Positions 24,458 through 32,656 of a stretch of DNA of 60,781 bases are shown in pieces. Origin of the DNA: Candidatus Bathyarchaeota archaeon. GTDB lineage: Archaea; Thermoproteota; Bathyarchaeia; TCS64. The stretch is from the NCBI GenBank assembly GCA_018652685.1, contig JABIBQ010000057.1, positions 1-60,781 on the forward strand. Reading direction: 5' to 3'. A program made the position numbers and the translations under genes. Under the pieces are notes generated by a model. It had not been told where the DNA came from and made no database searches. It was given only the letters and a program-made list of their open reading frames with translations. Position 1 is the first letter of the stretch, and the number at the start of each line of letters is the position of its first letter.

Positions 24458-25618
24458 ATGGCAACACCGTTCAATATCCCCGCAACCATAATCGTGGGCG
24501 CCGGGGCAAGCAAGAAGGTAGGAGAACAGGCAAGGAGGCTCGGGGTCAAGAGCGCCCTCCTCGTTACGGATTCATACATGGTGAGCAGCGGGCTCGCAGG
24601 TAGAATAGCCGATTACTTGAGAAGGGCAGGCGTCTACGTCACCATCTACTCAAATGTCCAGCCCGACCCCACCGACCTCAACGTCATGGAGGGCCTTGAA
24701 ATACTGAGGGAGAACCGCTGTGGCATGGTTGTGGGCCTGGGCGGCGGTAGCCCAATGGACTGCGCCAAGGCCATCTCGGTCATGAGCGCCAACCCCCAGT
24801 CCATCAACCTGTACGCGGGGCTCCACAAGGTGCCTAACAAGGGAGTGCCAATTATAACCATACCCACCACCGCCGGGACAGGGGCAGAGGTAACAAAGGT
24901 CGTCGTAATAGGGGACACCACCAGGAACGTCAAGATGATGATACTGGACCTCAACCTCATGGCTGACGTGGCCCTGGTTGACTATGAGCTCACCATGAGC
25001 TGCCCGCCTCAGCTCACCGCCAATGTGGGCGTTGACACATTAGTACACGCAGTCGAGGCGTACGTCTCGGTGAAGGCGAGCCCCATGACTGACCCATACG
25101 CCCTGTCATCAATCAGACACGTCTCCGAGAACCTACTCACCGCGTACAACGAGCCAAACAACAAGGTAGCCCGTGAGGGCATGACCCTGGCCTCATTACA
25201 AGCCGGCATCGCGTTCCCCAACAGCAGCGTCTGCCTGGTACATGGGATGAGCAGACCCGTCGGTGCCCTCTACCACGTGCCCCACGGACTATCAAACGCG
25301 GTCCTGTTCCCAGCCGTAACCGAGTTCTCCATATCAGGGGCATATGTGCGCTACGCTACGGTATCCCGCACAATGGGCTACGCCACCGACTGGGACACCG
25401 ATAAGGTCGCAAACGAAAAGCTAGTAACAGGACTGAGGAAACTCAACAAAGATCTCAGAATCCCGCGGCTCGGCGATGTCTGCAACGTAGACCTAACAAT
25501 CTTCGACGAGAGCGTGCTGAAGATGGCCGAGGACAGCCTCGCCTCGGGGAGTCCCGGCAACAACCCCGTAGTGCCCACTGCGGAACAGATCGTTGACCTC
25601 TACCACCGGGCATGGTAG
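24458..25618 (+). CDS. Iron-containing (group III) alcohol dehydrogenase
   Basis: The 386-residue protein has the group III alcohol dehydrogenase fold: an NAD(P)-binding N-terminal half with the GGGSPMD motif at 95-101 and a helical metal-binding half with VDTLVHAVEAYVS and CLVHGMSRPVGALYHVPHG, which supply the aspartate and histidine ligands. It should interconvert an alcohol or lactaldehyde-type compound with an aldehyde using NAD(P). Start is fixed by a Shine-Dalgarno sequence. It could work with the downstream F420-type oxidoreductase or with the deoxy-sugar genes near 59 kb (lactaldehyde reduction), but neither link is shown by the sequence. Confidence 0.9.
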   Translation: MATPFNIPATIIVGAGASKKVGEQARRLGVKSALLVTDSYMVSSGLAGRIADYLRRAGVYVTIYSNVQPDPTDLNVMEGLEILRENRCGMVVGLGGGSPMDCAKAISVMSANPQSINLYAGLHKVPNKGVPIITIPTTAGTGAEVTKVVVIGDTTRNVKMMILDLNLMADVALVDYELTMSCPPQLTANVGVDTLVHAVEAYVSVKASPMTDPYALSSIRHVSENLLTAYNEPNNKVAREGMTLASLQAGIAFPNSSVCLVHGMSRPVGALYHVPHGLSNAVLFPAVTEFSISGAYVRYATVSRTMGYATDWDTDKVANEKLVTGLRKLNKDLRIPRLGDVCNVDLTIFDESVLKMAEDSLASGSPGNNPVVPTAEQIVDLYHRAW

Positions 25619-25641
25619 GCTAACCCCAACATCCGTCCAAC

Positions 25642-25648
25642 TTTTTAA
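25642..25648 (+). promoter_or_regulatory. TATA-like box of the LLM oxidoreductase
   Basis: TTTTTAA lies 22-28 bases before ATG 25670, leaving no leader. Confidence 0.5.
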
Positions 25649-25669
25649 CTTCACATACAACGGTCATCC

Positions 25670-26488
25670 ATGAAGTACGCCATCAACGTCCCCAACTTCG
25701 GTGACTACCACCACCCCGATACCGTTGCCGAGCTCGCCGCGGACGCAGAGGATGCCGGCTGGGACGGTTTCTTTACATGGGACCACCTCCAGTGGGACGG
25801 CCCCATGGGTGACACCGCCGTCAACTTGGCTACCGTAGCCACCATGACACGCAGGATCAAGATCGGCCCCATGGTCTGCCCCCTGCCCAGGAGGCGGCCG
25901 TGGAAGGTAGCCATGGAGGCGATCAGCCTTGACCACCTCAGCAAGGGCAGGTTCATACTCGGGGTAGGGCTAGGAGCTCCCCCCGAGGAGTACACCAAGT
26001 TCGGCGAGGACGCCAACGCGAGGTTAAGGGCAGACAAGCTTGACGAGTCCTTGAACATCATCAAGGGGCTGTGGAGCGGGGAAACCTTCAGCTTCCGGGG
26101 CAAGCACTACCAGCTCGACGAGGTCACCTACGGCAAGCCCTACCAGGAGGAGATACCCATCTGGGTGGCCGGTTTCCTGCCCAGCACACGTCCCCTATAC
26201 AGGGCGGCGCGGTACGACGGCGTCAGCCCAGGCAGAAACTGGCCTGAGGCGTTCACCGTGGAGGATCTGGGAAAGGTCATCAGGATTATTGAGAAGCGGA
26301 GGGGGAGTATGGATAACTACGACATCGTGGTGAGCGGCGAGTCCCCCGGTGACCCCGAGAAGGGGGCAGAGACGCTGGCACCGTGGATAGATGTTGGGGC
26401 TACTTGGTGGTCCGAGAACATCAATACGTGGAGGGGCTCAGTTGAGGAGATGCGGGATCGCGTCGAGGCAGGCCCTCCGAGGGCGTAA
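25670..26488 (+). CDS. Luciferase-like (LLM class) F420-dependent oxidoreductase
   Basis: The 272-residue TIM-barrel protein matches the bacterial luciferase-like superfamily: MKYAINVPNFGDYHHP at the start, AGWDGFFTWDHL, the LDHLSKGRFILGVGLG segment and GRDKLDES-like ADKLDESLNIIKGLWSGE. In archaea this class mostly uses coenzyme F420. It is shorter than typical members (about 300-350), lacking part of the C-terminal helices, but begins and ends cleanly. The hydride acceptor is unknown. It is transcribed from its own leaderless promoter and followed by a hairpin-capable sequence at 26498-26519. Confidence 0.85.
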   Translation: MKYAINVPNFGDYHHPDTVAELAADAEDAGWDGFFTWDHLQWDGPMGDTAVNLATVATMTRRIKIGPMVCPLPRRRPWKVAMEAISLDHLSKGRFILGVGLGAPPEEYTKFGEDANARLRADKLDESLNIIKGLWSGETFSFRGKHYQLDEVTYGKPYQEEIPIWVAGFLPSTRPLYRAARYDGVSPGRNWPEAFTVEDLGKVIRIIEKRRGSMDNYDIVVSGESPGDPEKGAETLAPWIDVGATWWSENINTWRGSVEEMRDRVEAGPPRA

Positions 26489-26799
26489 AAAACGGGTCCC
26501 ACCCTTCAAGCCGAGTGGGGAGAGATGAGTTTAATCGTCAAGCACTACTTGGCTTGAAAGGAGCTTTCCTGAGTGCCTTTGAACCTGGACCTCACTGAAT
26601 GGCTGTTCGGCTGTACCCTCGAAGGCACAGTGCTTGAGGCTCGTGCACGGGCTCGTGCTGTAAACCTTGATACATGTTTTACACGGGTTCATTATCGTTC
26701 TAGCCTCTTTGCCAAACCCTTGAATATAAGAGATGCGACATATATGTACCAGAATAAGGTAAACATGTCTCAGATAAGTCATAGGTAAAATTGGGGTTA
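26489..26799. other. Spacer without a supported gene
   Basis: It begins with a CCCAC/GTGGG hairpin (26498-26519) likely to end the LLM transcript. The remaining 280 bases hold a direct repeat GGCTCGTGC twice (about 26636-26655) and TATA-like sequence. Two overlapping 70-90 codon frames on opposite strands have no protein-like features. Confidence 0.4.
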
Positions 26800-28167
26800 T
26801 CACGAAAACGCCTGCTTCAAGTAGTACACTATTAACCCAAGTAGGATAGCCTCAAGATAGAACCCAGAGATTCCGTCAGCCTCTGACTCGGGTTCTTCCG
26901 GCTCTGTTTCCTCTCTTACGATAATCTCTGTGACCTCACTGGTTGATTCACTATGGCCAGAGTCACCCTCCCAGCTAGCCTGAGCCTCCCACACTCCGTG
27001 TTGGTCAGGTTTGATGTCCAATACGTAGTTCCCTTCATCGGTTACGACATCATGAATATCATCGCTCCCGTCGGGTCGCGTTACCGTTACCTGGACAAAC
27101 ACTGATTCAACTAGAGGCCCCAGGGAACCAGAAATAGTTACAGTATCACCAAGGTCAATCTGCGGTGATGTAAACGAACACGTTAGCACGCTATCAAAAA
27201 TTTTCCAATCCCACCAATTACCAATGAAATAGATGCTGGAGTCGTTCATCGAGAAAATCGCGGAGTTGGCCATGAACCCGGGTGGGAAAATCTCAGATGT
27301 GACGTCCTCCATGCCTGACCCATCAGGCTCAATCAGGAAAAGGTCATATCTGCCCTCCAGGCCCACAGCTGAAACGGTATAAACCAGCTTCTGCCCGTCA
27401 TTTGACCAGGAGACAAGTCCCTGAGTCCAGCCACTGTCCGTCAAACGGGTTTCAGAGGACTCGCCTATATTGATCAGGAACAGGTCATAGTTGCCATGAA
27501 TGGTGGAATCATCGACTAGGCGCTCGAAGACAATCTGAGAGCCGTCCGGGCTGACCCTCGGGTCATAGTCGCCGAAGGGGAGCACGGTCTCACCCCACTC
27601 ACCAGCCCTAGGCGGGTCTGTTAGTCTCCGGGCGTCGGTTCCATCGCTGTTCATCACCCAGATCTGGCTGTCCCGGGTAAACGCGATCACGTCGCCCACC
27701 CAGTGCAGGTCAGCGTCGTGCCCCCCCGAGTCATAGAGGAGCCTCTGGTTTTCCCCATCAGCGTCCGTCACCCAGATGTCCAGGGTCTGGTCCCGGAATG
27801 AGAGGAAACCAATCTCCTCACCGTCGGGTGACCACGAGGGGTAGAGGTCCCAGTACTCGTTATCGGTGAGCCTTGTCAAGTCGGCCCCATCGATGCCAAC
27901 CGTGTAAAGCTCGGTGTGTTCGTAACCTGTCCCACCGGTTTTCATGGAAACAGCAAATAATTCACTGGTTGGGTCGAGCCTGATAGTGGTTAACTCATCG
28001 GGGCCCGTGAATACCGGGGTCACTGTGCCGTCCTCCAGGTCTAGCTCGTAGATACCCCACTCGTCAAGATAATGGACACCTGCTGTGACGTTGGCAGTGA
28101 ATAGAATGCCTCCCATGAAAATGGTAACCAACAAGAGCCTACTGGAAACTCCATTTTTAAAAGACAT
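26800..28167 (-). CDS. Secreted TolB-like beta-propeller with C-terminal membrane anchor
   Basis: The 455-residue protein has an N-terminal signal (about 1-29). Several PD40/TolB-type propeller repeats follow, recognisable by PSWSPDGEEIGFLS, DPRVSPDGSQIVFE and VSWSNDGQKLVYT. An Ig-like domain at about 330-415 (GDTVTISGSLG, DGSDDIHDVV), an acidic EEPESEA linker and a C-terminal hydrophobic anchor (ISGFYLEAILLGLIVYY) complete it. This is a typical archaeal cell-surface protein. The ISGF-plus-helix ending resembles tails seen in archaeal surface proteins. An ATTTTATCC box lies 33-40 bases before the start. Binding partner or substrate unknown. Confidence 0.82.
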   Translation of the reverse strand: MSFKNGVSSRLLLVTIFMGGILFTANVTAGVHYLDEWGIYELDLEDGTVTPVFTGPDELTTIRLDPTSELFAVSMKTGGTGYEHTELYTVGIDGADLTRLTDNEYWDLYPSWSPDGEEIGFLSFRDQTLDIWVTDADGENQRLLYDSGGHDADLHWVGDVIAFTRDSQIWVMNSDGTDARRLTDPPRAGEWGETVLPFGDYDPRVSPDGSQIVFERLVDDSTIHGNYDLFLINIGESSETRLTDSGWTQGLVSWSNDGQKLVYTVSAVGLEGRYDLFLIEPDGSGMEDVTSEIFPPGFMANSAIFSMNDSSIYFIGNWWDWKIFDSVLTCSFTSPQIDLGDTVTISGSLGPLVESVFVQVTVTRPDGSDDIHDVVTDEGNYVLDIKPDQHGVWEAQASWEGDSGHSESTSEVTEIIVREETEPEEPESEADGISGFYLEAILLGLIVYYLKQAFS

Positions 28168-28228
28168 CTTCGATCAAGTGTAAAGACACTGAAGTTAGGA
28201 TAAAATCATCGATTGAAAAGAAGGATAT

Positions 28229-28262
28229 AGTGATATCACCACATGTACTGGGGTTCGAACCC
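28229..28262. repeat. Palindromic element: GTGATATCAC and GGGTTCGAACCC
   Basis: AGTGATATCACCAC (28229-28242) is identical to 14 bases at 55430-55443 and contains a 10-base palindrome. The second palindrome (28251-28262) resembles a tRNA T-arm core (GGTTCGA) but does not form a canonical T-stem. Confidence 0.45.
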
Positions 28263-28283
28263 AATTAGAGGAAATAACGGTTT

Positions 28284-28520
28284 TCAGGAATCCCTCAAAT
28301 ATACACTTTCACCGTTTACCATTGTCGTCTCTACTTTCTGGTTCAACAATTCCTCTGAAGGAAGATCGATGAAATCCTCAGACCAGATTACCAAATCAGC
28401 GTATTTTCCAAGTTCCAACGAACCAATCTGATTCTCCCAGAACATACAGTAGGCCGAATTAATTGTACATAGCCTCAAGGCCTGTTGGATGTCGAGACAC
28501 TCATCAACACCGAAAAGGAG
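28284..28520 (-). pseudogene. C-terminal remnant of a YtcJ-type amidohydrolase
   Basis: The minus strand encodes about 78 residues that match only the end of amidohydrolase-3 proteins: LDIQQALRLCTINSAY, GSLELGKYADLVIWSEDF and a final TTMVNGESVYLRDS. The intact relative at 45470-47083 has LKLYTVNSAYQ and GSLEEGKLADMVVLGEDI at the same place. Everything before this C-terminal segment, including all metal ligands, is missing, and the frame closes upstream at TAG 28521-28523. It overlaps the start of another gene fragment on the opposite strand. Confidence 0.7.
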
Positions 28521-28880
28521 CTAGAGTACTGCAGAAAACTGTACTGGCCCGAGTTCGCCGACGCGTTCATGGGAATCGTGGACGTGGATGCCATCAACAG
28601 AGCGAAACAACTGACCAAGTCAGTGAAAGGGATAGAAACTCTGGGCCACACGCCGAGCAGCATCACAGTACTAGCGGAGACGGATGAGAGGCTGGTCGCC
28701 TGTGTCGGTGACGCGGTTATCGTGAAAGAGGACCTGCTGGAATTGAAGGTCCCCCAGATGGTCACGCAAAACACCTCTGAAGAGACGTCAATCGAGAGCC
28801 TGGAACGGTTCACCTCTTTGACCCCAGTCCTGGTAATTCCAGGTCACGATGCCTCGTTCAAGCCCCCTTCCTCTAACTAG
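28485..28880 (+). pseudogene. C-terminal fragment of an MBL-fold hydrolase
   Basis: The 131-codon frame looks like the second half of a metallo-beta-lactamase protein: GIETLGHTPSS, LVACVGDAVIVKEDLLE, TSIESLERF and LVIPGHDASF. The N-terminal HxHxDH zinc motif and the strands around it are absent, and no TATA-like box lies at the expected place. It is therefore probably not a functional hydrolase. Start at ATG 28485 is nominal. Together with the preceding fragment it marks a decayed junction. Confidence 0.6.
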
Positions 28881-28917
28881 TTAGCATATGTTCGTGTTAT
28901 TTTCAACTGATTTCGAG

Positions 28918-28924
28918 TTAAATA
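28918..28924 (+). promoter_or_regulatory. TATA-like box of the UspA gene
   Basis: TTAAATA lies 23-29 bases before ATG 28947. Confidence 0.5.
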
Positions 28925-28946
28925 CCGCCATTCCCCTCCAGTTAGT

Positions 28947-29402
28947 ATGTGGAAAAAGATACTCGTCGCCGTAGACGGATCGGACCCAAGCCTACACGCC
29001 CTTGAAGTGGCAGCTGGCATGGCTGCCCAGAACAAGGCCGAACTCACAGTCCTGAGCGTGGTACCGCCACTTCCCCCCATAATGGAGGGAGACATGCCAC
29101 CATACGCACCCAAGTTCACAGCGGATCTCACCGAGAGTTACGAGAACATGGTGAATGCCAAGGCCGAGGAGGTCAGGGTGAAGCACAAGGATCTCAACGT
29201 TGTGCCCATCGTCATGACTGGCAGCCCGTCGAGAACAATAATCGAGGCGTCCAGGGCAAGGGGGTCGGACCTCATCGTCCTGGGCAACCGAGGAACAAGT
29301 GGCATCCTCAGCTGGGTGCTGGGAAGTGTTAGCAGACAGGTCACCGACGCCTGCACGGTGCCGGTGCTGGTAATAAAAGACCAGACGTACTGCGAGACCT
29401 GA
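28947..29402 (+). CDS. Universal stress protein (UspA family)
   Basis: The 151-residue protein has the Usp alpha/beta fold. It starts with KKILVAVDGSDPS and carries the ATP-binding loop GNRGTSGILSWVLGSVS near 112-128 and the closing CTVPVLVIKD. This places it in the ATP-binding MJ0577-like branch. It probably acts in the cytoplasm as a stress-related nucleotide-binding protein. It stands alone after two gene remnants and has a leaderless promoter. Confidence 0.93.
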   Translation: MWKKILVAVDGSDPSLHALEVAAGMAAQNKAELTVLSVVPPLPPIMEGDMPPYAPKFTADLTESYENMVNAKAEEVRVKHKDLNVVPIVMTGSPSRTIIEASRARGSDLIVLGNRGTSGILSWVLGSVSRQVTDACTVPVLVIKDQTYCET

Positions 29403-29435
29403 CCCGCGTTAAATGTAACAGGTCCCCAAACAAGG

Positions 29436-29660
29436 TCACCGAATATTCCTTGCAGTCGAGAGGATGTCGCTCATCTTGAACGGGAAACAATCGGCGAGCT
29501 CATCGGCCTCCACCGGTGGGACCCCTTGTTCGATGAGCTGTCGCCTGAACTCCCTCTTCGCACGATTGTAACTAATGCTGTAGTTCAGCGCCCATCCTGG
29601 CGCCCGAACGAGTAATCCTAGCATCGCCGGGACTGAGCGTAGATATGCCCAGGAGCTCAA
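29436..29660 (-). CDS. Small helical protein, tandem paralogue 2
   Basis: The 74-residue product begins with TTG three bases after the stop of the preceding gene. Its centre, AKREFRRQLIEQGVPPVEADEL, resembles VAAFRKTLIEGGIPEKEAMEM of that gene, so the two are tandem paralogues. There are no membrane segments of clear strength; it is predicted helical. An internal ATG (codon 13) is an alternative start. Function unknown. Confidence 0.5.
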   Translation of the reverse strand: MSSWAYLRSVPAMLGLLVRAPGWALNYSISYNRAKREFRRQLIEQGVPPVEADELADCFPFKMSDILSTARNIR

Positions 29661-29662
29661 TT

Positions 29663-30001
29663 CTACTCGTCCTTGTAGCGGTGCTCCCCGACCTTGATAT
29701 CGTTCACCATGCCCTTCCAGTTGGTGACGGTCTGCATGTACTCGCGGGTCATCTCCATTGCTTCCTTCTCGGGGATGCCACCCTCGATGAGGGTCTTCCT
29801 GAATGCCGCCACGCTGCTGGCCATGTCCTTGGCTGCCTCCGGGCTGAAGAAGGCCCCGATTATCCCCTTGATCATGCCTGGGACCTTGTCTGATACAGTG
29901 TCCAGGATGAACGCTATGTCCTCCGGGCTCTCAACTGCTTCTCTTCTGTGTCTTTTTGGTTGTTCGTCCATTTCTTTCACGAGTCTATAGGGGGTGGACA
30001 T
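29663..30001 (-). CDS. Small helical protein, tandem paralogue 1
   Basis: The 112-residue protein has a charged N-terminus, a moderately hydrophobic segment (VPGMIKGIIGAFFSPEAAKDM, about 40-60) and the FRKTLIEGGIPEKEAMEM block. I do not recognise a named family. An ATG at codon 11 (29971) may be the real start. It shares its block with the next gene, and the two probably form an operon. It is divergent from a winged-helix gene, which may regulate it. Confidence 0.6.
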   Translation of the reverse strand: MSTPYRLVKEMDEQPKRHRREAVESPEDIAFILDTVSDKVPGMIKGIIGAFFSPEAAKDMASSVAAFRKTLIEGGIPEKEAMEMTREYMQTVTNWKGMVNDIKVGEHRYKDE

Positions 30002-30091
30002 TGTACTTAGGCAGTCTGGGAAAAAGTGATCACTCTCTGATCAGTATTTCGCGGTACACTCAAAAACAGCTCCACGTATGGCATTTGTGAA

Positions 30092-30511
30092 TTGTCTGGT
30101 CTCGAAGATGAGTTGAAGGAACTCAACGAGAAGCTTGGGCTGATAGTGAGCAGATTGGACTATTTGGAAGCCGTGATGACCCAGGACAAGGAGTACCCAG
30201 AGCTGGCTCGCGTCATGGGAAGCCTGCGTGTCGGAACCAGCCTGTACACAGAGCCGCTGAAGCTGATACAGAGGCTCGTCAGCATGCAGAGGAAGATCAA
30301 GCGTAGAAAAGAGCCAAGGGACGAGATCAGCAGGATCATACTGAACGTGCTGGCCATCAAGGGACCTCAGAACGTGAGCGGTTTGACCCGTGAGGTACAG
30401 CACGAGCGAGGTACCGGCAGCAGGGTGACCGTTAGAAAGAAGCTACTGGAGCTCTTAGAAGAGACACTGATACGGAAAGGCGAAGGCCACGCCTACGAGT
30501 TAGTCGAATAA
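30092..30511 (+). CDS. Winged-helix protein with N-terminal coiled coil
   Basis: The 139-residue product has an N-terminal coiled coil (about 3-30, ELNEKLGLIVSRLDYLEAV) and a C-terminal winged-helix-like half (ISRIILNVLAIKGPQNVSGL, then TGSRVTVRKKLLELLEE), so it is probably a small DNA-binding regulator. The start is TTG at 30092; no ATG exists in frame nearby. It is divergent from the tandem small helical genes and convergent with the NHL gene. Ligand and target are unknown. Confidence 0.65.
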   Translation: MSGLEDELKELNEKLGLIVSRLDYLEAVMTQDKEYPELARVMGSLRVGTSLYTEPLKLIQRLVSMQRKIKRRKEPRDEISRIILNVLAIKGPQNVSGLTREVQHERGTGSRVTVRKKLLELLEETLIRKGEGHAYELVE

Positions 30512-30519
30512 ATAGCCCC

Positions 30520-31476
30520 CTAACCGACATGCTTGAACTTCTGGATAGTCCTAGTTCCTCTGTCCACCTTTCCGAAAGCCGTGGCGACCTCACCGACGTA
30601 CAGATCACCATGAGAATCAACGCATATGACATGCGGCCCAACCAGTAATGGGTCATCCATTCCATGGGACTCGTTCCCCCATCGGGCAAGCAGCTCACCA
30701 TCGTTAGAGAATATACTGATCCTCCTGCTGAGCTCCGAGACGTAGACATTCTCATCTTTGTCCATGTAGACGTGGCAGGGCCTCAGGAGGTCGATCCACT
30801 GGTCGAGCAGGTTCCCCTCGGTGTCGAATATCTGTATACGACTGTTCTCCCTGTCGGATATCCATATCCTGTCCTTTTTATCTACCCAGAGGTTATGGGG
30901 CAGCCTGAACTGACCCGGTCCAGCCCCCGGTTCACCCCACGACATAATCAGCTCGCCCTCGGGGCTGAACTTGTGAACACGTGCATTCCCATACCCGTCA
31001 GAGACGAAGATATCACCGTTTGATGTTACACCGACACCCGTTGGGAGGTTGAAAGGCCCGGCCCCCCTCTCGATGGAGGCTATCCTCTCGAATATGTCAC
31101 GCCCCATCCGGTACCCGGTATCAGAGGACTGGCCAACGTTCCCCAGCGTCATCAACAACTCGCCGTCCTTTGTGAACTTGTAGACGGCGTGGCTGTCATC
31201 ATCTGTAAGCAAGATATGACCCTCAGCAGTTAGGCAACTACCATGAGGTCGTTTGAACAGCCCCTCACCCCATGACGAGACTTCGTTGCCGTCCCTATCG
31301 AACACGATCATTGGCCGCTTTCCCCTGTTGAACACGTAGATATGATCTTTTGAGTCGATTGATATGCCCGTGACATCCACCAGTGAGTAGTCTTCAGGAA
31401 TCTTAGCCCAGTTCTCAACGAGCTCATAAGTGTGTTTTCCGCTTCCGTACTCCATCCTTGATACCCATCTCTTCAC
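30520..31476 (-). CDS. NHL-repeat six-bladed beta-propeller
   Basis: The 318-residue protein consists of NHL repeats with recurring blades such as ISIDSKDHIYVFNRGK, VGVTSNGDIFVSDGYGNARVHKF, LWVDKKDRIWISDREN and VYMDKDENVYVSELSRR. It has no signal peptide and resembles the propeller of peptidylglycine lyases and of vgb/SMP-30-like proteins. Propeller enzymes of this type can be lyases or lactonases, or simply protein-binding platforms. ATG at codon 8 (MEYGSGKHTYE) is an alternative start. It is divergent from the DUF362 gene. Confidence 0.8.
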   Translation of the reverse strand: MKRWVSRMEYGSGKHTYELVENWAKIPEDYSLVDVTGISIDSKDHIYVFNRGKRPMIVFDRDGNEVSSWGEGLFKRPHGSCLTAEGHILLTDDDSHAVYKFTKDGELLMTLGNVGQSSDTGYRMGRDIFERIASIERGAGPFNLPTGVGVTSNGDIFVSDGYGNARVHKFSPEGELIMSWGEPGAGPGQFRLPHNLWVDKKDRIWISDRENSRIQIFDTEGNLLDQWIDLLRPCHVYMDKDENVYVSELSRRISIFSNDGELLARWGNESHGMDDPLLVGPHVICVDSHGDLYVGEVATAFGKVDRGTRTIQKFKHVG

Positions 31477-31528
31477 CTTTTATTCAACGATAAAGCGTTT
31501 GTGACAACCAGGTGGACTGGAGCTACTC

Positions 31529-31537
31529 TTTTTATAT
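31529..31537 (+). promoter_or_regulatory. TATA box of the first DUF362 gene
   Basis: TTTTTATAT lies 33-41 bases before ATG 31570 and supports that start over one at 31501. Confidence 0.5.
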
Positions 31538-31569
31538 TCTGTCATTATCAGTCCAACTTGGTGACACTG

Positions 31570-32532
31570 ATGTCTGTTTTGCGTCATAGGTCGAGGGTAG
31601 CCATAGTCAAGGGCACTAACCATTACGAGACGACGAAACAAGCCCTGGGACTAGTGATTGATGAGGTTGACGTCGAGCCGGACGACAGGGTTCTCATCAA
31701 GCCAAACTGCGTGAGTTCCAAGCCGCCTAACACGGGCGTGACTACGGACTCAAGGGTCGTAGAGCCTATCATAGAGTTCCTCCGGGAGAAAGGGGTACAT
31801 GATATAGTCATAGGAGAGGGCGGTAACCCAGGCACCAAAAAAACGTTCAGGATCACTGGGCTGAAAGACCTAGCGAAACGACAAGGAGTCGAACTCATTA
31901 ACCTCAACAAGGACAAATGGGAAGAGTTACCCATCCCAGGCTCTGTGGCTATGAATAAGGTCAAGATCGCGAGGACCGTACTTGAATGTGACCGAATCAT
32001 CAACGTGCCGAAGTTAAAAATCCACCACATGGCCCAAGTCACCCTTTCATTGAAGAATCTGATGGGAGTGGTGGTTGACAAGAGGGGCCAGCTCATGCAC
32101 CACAAGCTCCACGAGAAGATAGTAGACCTGGCCTCGCTGTTCACGCCAGCGCTCAACGTAGTTGACGGCATTGTGGGGGCTGAAAGAGACGAGGTCGTCG
32201 GTTCACCCATTGAGTCCAACGTGATCATCGCTGGCGTGGACATGGTATCGGTTGACGCCATCGGCTCCGCCGTCATGGGCTTGGACCCGCTTAAGGTTAG
32301 TCATATCCAGCAGGCGGCTGAGAGAGGGCTGGGGATATCTAGTCTTAATTATATCGATGTTTTAGGAGACACACTAGAGTCAGTAAGAAGAAAGTTCAGC
32401 ACAGAGTACTCTGATGAAAAGCTGGAGAGCTACGGGTTGTCCCGTCCACTGTCTGAGGAGGACATCACCAACATGATGAGCAACTTTACCGAGCGGGACC
32501 CGCGTGTAAAGAACCCTTACGCGAAGAAGTAG
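31570..32532 (+). CDS. DUF362-domain protein without ferredoxin domain
   Basis: The 320-residue protein matches DUF362 (COG2006): VAIVKGTNHYETTKQAL, then VLIKPNCVSSKPPNTGVTTD and VVEPIIEFLREKG, the CDRIINVPKLKIHHMAQVTLSLKNLMGVV segment, and VDAIGSAVMGLDPLKV. DUF362 proteins are often fused to or encoded with [4Fe-4S] ferredoxins; this one lacks cysteine clusters. A second member with a ferredoxin domain is at 36126. The biochemical role is not established. I start at 31570 because of the TATA spacing. Confidence 0.85.
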   Translation: MSVLRHRSRVAIVKGTNHYETTKQALGLVIDEVDVEPDDRVLIKPNCVSSKPPNTGVTTDSRVVEPIIEFLREKGVHDIVIGEGGNPGTKKTFRITGLKDLAKRQGVELINLNKDKWEELPIPGSVAMNKVKIARTVLECDRIINVPKLKIHHMAQVTLSLKNLMGVVVDKRGQLMHHKLHEKIVDLASLFTPALNVVDGIVGAERDEVVGSPIESNVIIAGVDMVSVDAIGSAVMGLDPLKVSHIQQAAERGLGISSLNYIDVLGDTLESVRRKFSTEYSDEKLESYGLSRPLSEEDITNMMSNFTERDPRVKNPYAKK

Positions 32533-32656
32533 TCACAGGATTTTTTCATTAGCCCGTTGACTGCCCTATGATCATATCGTATTTCAAGTCATAACCACCA
32601 TCGAGAATGAGGTAGACTAACATATTATTTTTCATCCCCAGAACAGCAGATTATAT

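Noticed and set aside
26636-26655. Direct repeat GGCTCGTGC as a possible CRISPR or satellite start
   Set aside because: Only two copies of nine bases are present, with no regular spacing.
26531-26803. 90-codon minus-strand frame and overlapping 71-codon plus-strand frame
   Set aside because: Neither shows protein-like composition, a promoter at the expected place or recognisable homology.
28243-28262. tRNA T-arm at GGGTTCGAACCC
   Set aside because: The stem does not extend beyond the palindrome in the canonical register, and no other tRNA parts are nearby.
31623-32276. 217-codon minus-strand frame in the DUF362 gene
   Set aside because: It is a serine/threonine-rich shadow of a conserved gene with no motif.
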